Shown: one piece after another, positions 42,864-42,972 of the stretch
Layout: each line of letters begins with the position of its first letter
Numbering within the stretch: the stretch's first letter is position 1
Source: JALZUE01 sp051251725
GTDB taxonomy: Bacteria; Pseudomonadota; Gammaproteobacteria; Enterobacterales; Alteromonadaceae
NCBI GenBank assembly: GCA_051251725.1
Contig: JBPOFN010000037.1
Location: forward strand, 1 to 42,972
Length of the DNA stretch: 42,972 nucleotides
Direction: 5' to 3'
Translations under genes and position numbers: made by a program
Notes under the pieces: generated by a model
Database searches by the model: none
The model's input: the letters and a program-made list of their open reading frames with translations, nothing else
Told to the model about the DNA's origin: nothing

Positions 42864-42972
42864 ATGCCAGTAAAAAACTGCGCTTAAATATTATTTAACC
42901 TGAATTCGGTTTAAGCCATTTTGCTCAATAACGCTATTATGCGCCTATCTGCGTTATTTTTCCTTCTAATAG
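42864..42972. other. End of window, no gene seen
   Basis: 109 bases with no reading frame. AACC and GGTT around GAATTC (near 42897-42911) form an imperfect palindrome that could be an operator of a gene beyond the window. Confidence 0.25.

Overview
The window looks like chromosome of a marine, AT-rich gammaproteobacterium of the order Alteromonadales, most likely near Colwelliaceae (Colwellia/Thalassotalea). This is inferred from the gene set (thiD-thiE fusion, ArcA with a free-standing HPt protein, gltBD, FolE2, the TIGR03545/TIGR03546 pair, a DUF3545 protein, a TonB receptor next to a tryptophan-halogenase-like flavoprotein) and from base composition. No rRNA, tRNA, insertion sequence, prophage or CRISPR array was seen.

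Layout. 1-388: terminator-like inverted repeat, then a heptanucleotide tandem array. 389-4930 (+): membrane diguanylate cyclase, ThiD-ThiE thiamine enzyme, YegD-like Hsp70. 5060-6738 (-): tpiA and ssb. 7280-7612 (+): small SEC-C protein. 7947-12869 (-): OprB-like porin, chemoreceptor, and a protein with two DsbA/HCCA-isomerase-like domains; the spacers here hold decayed 12- and 14-bp tandem arrays. 13076-16715 (+): rsmC, a sensor histidine kinase, arcA; hptA is convergent with arcA (16754-17098). 17416-24687 (+): folE2 and the glutamate synthase operon gltB-gltD. 24824-32729 (-): a uronate locus with halogenase-like flavoprotein, TonB-dependent receptor, kduD, a DUF4861 lipoprotein and kduI, with a divergent XylR-like regulator (about 32981-34126, +). 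34258-37520 (+): dimeric dUTPase, DUF2726 protein, mtnN, degenerate CbiB-like protein. 37661-42378 (-): rraB-like gene, two small envelope genes, TIGR03545/TIGR03546 pair, yaaA. 42627-42794 (+): DUF3545 protein.

How the genes fit together. The uronate locus would import an oligosaccharide (TonB receptor), convert unsaturated uronate to 2-keto-3-deoxygluconate (KduI, then KduD), and be controlled by the XylR-like regulator. The lyases, KDG kinase and KDPG aldolase are not in the window, so the pathway must be completed elsewhere. The arcA region resembles the dispersed Shewanella type of Arc phosphorelay, but with the kinase, regulator and HPt parts next to one another. Most other genes are core housekeeping genes.

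The most interesting points are the kinase-arcA-hptA cluster, whose shared hairpin overlaps the last codons of hptA; the halogenase placed behind a strong terminator downstream of the TonB receptor; the terminator-like hairpin upstream of kduI; a decayed reading frame between kduI and the DUF4861 gene; and the short tandem arrays with periods of 7, 12 and 14 bp in three spacers.
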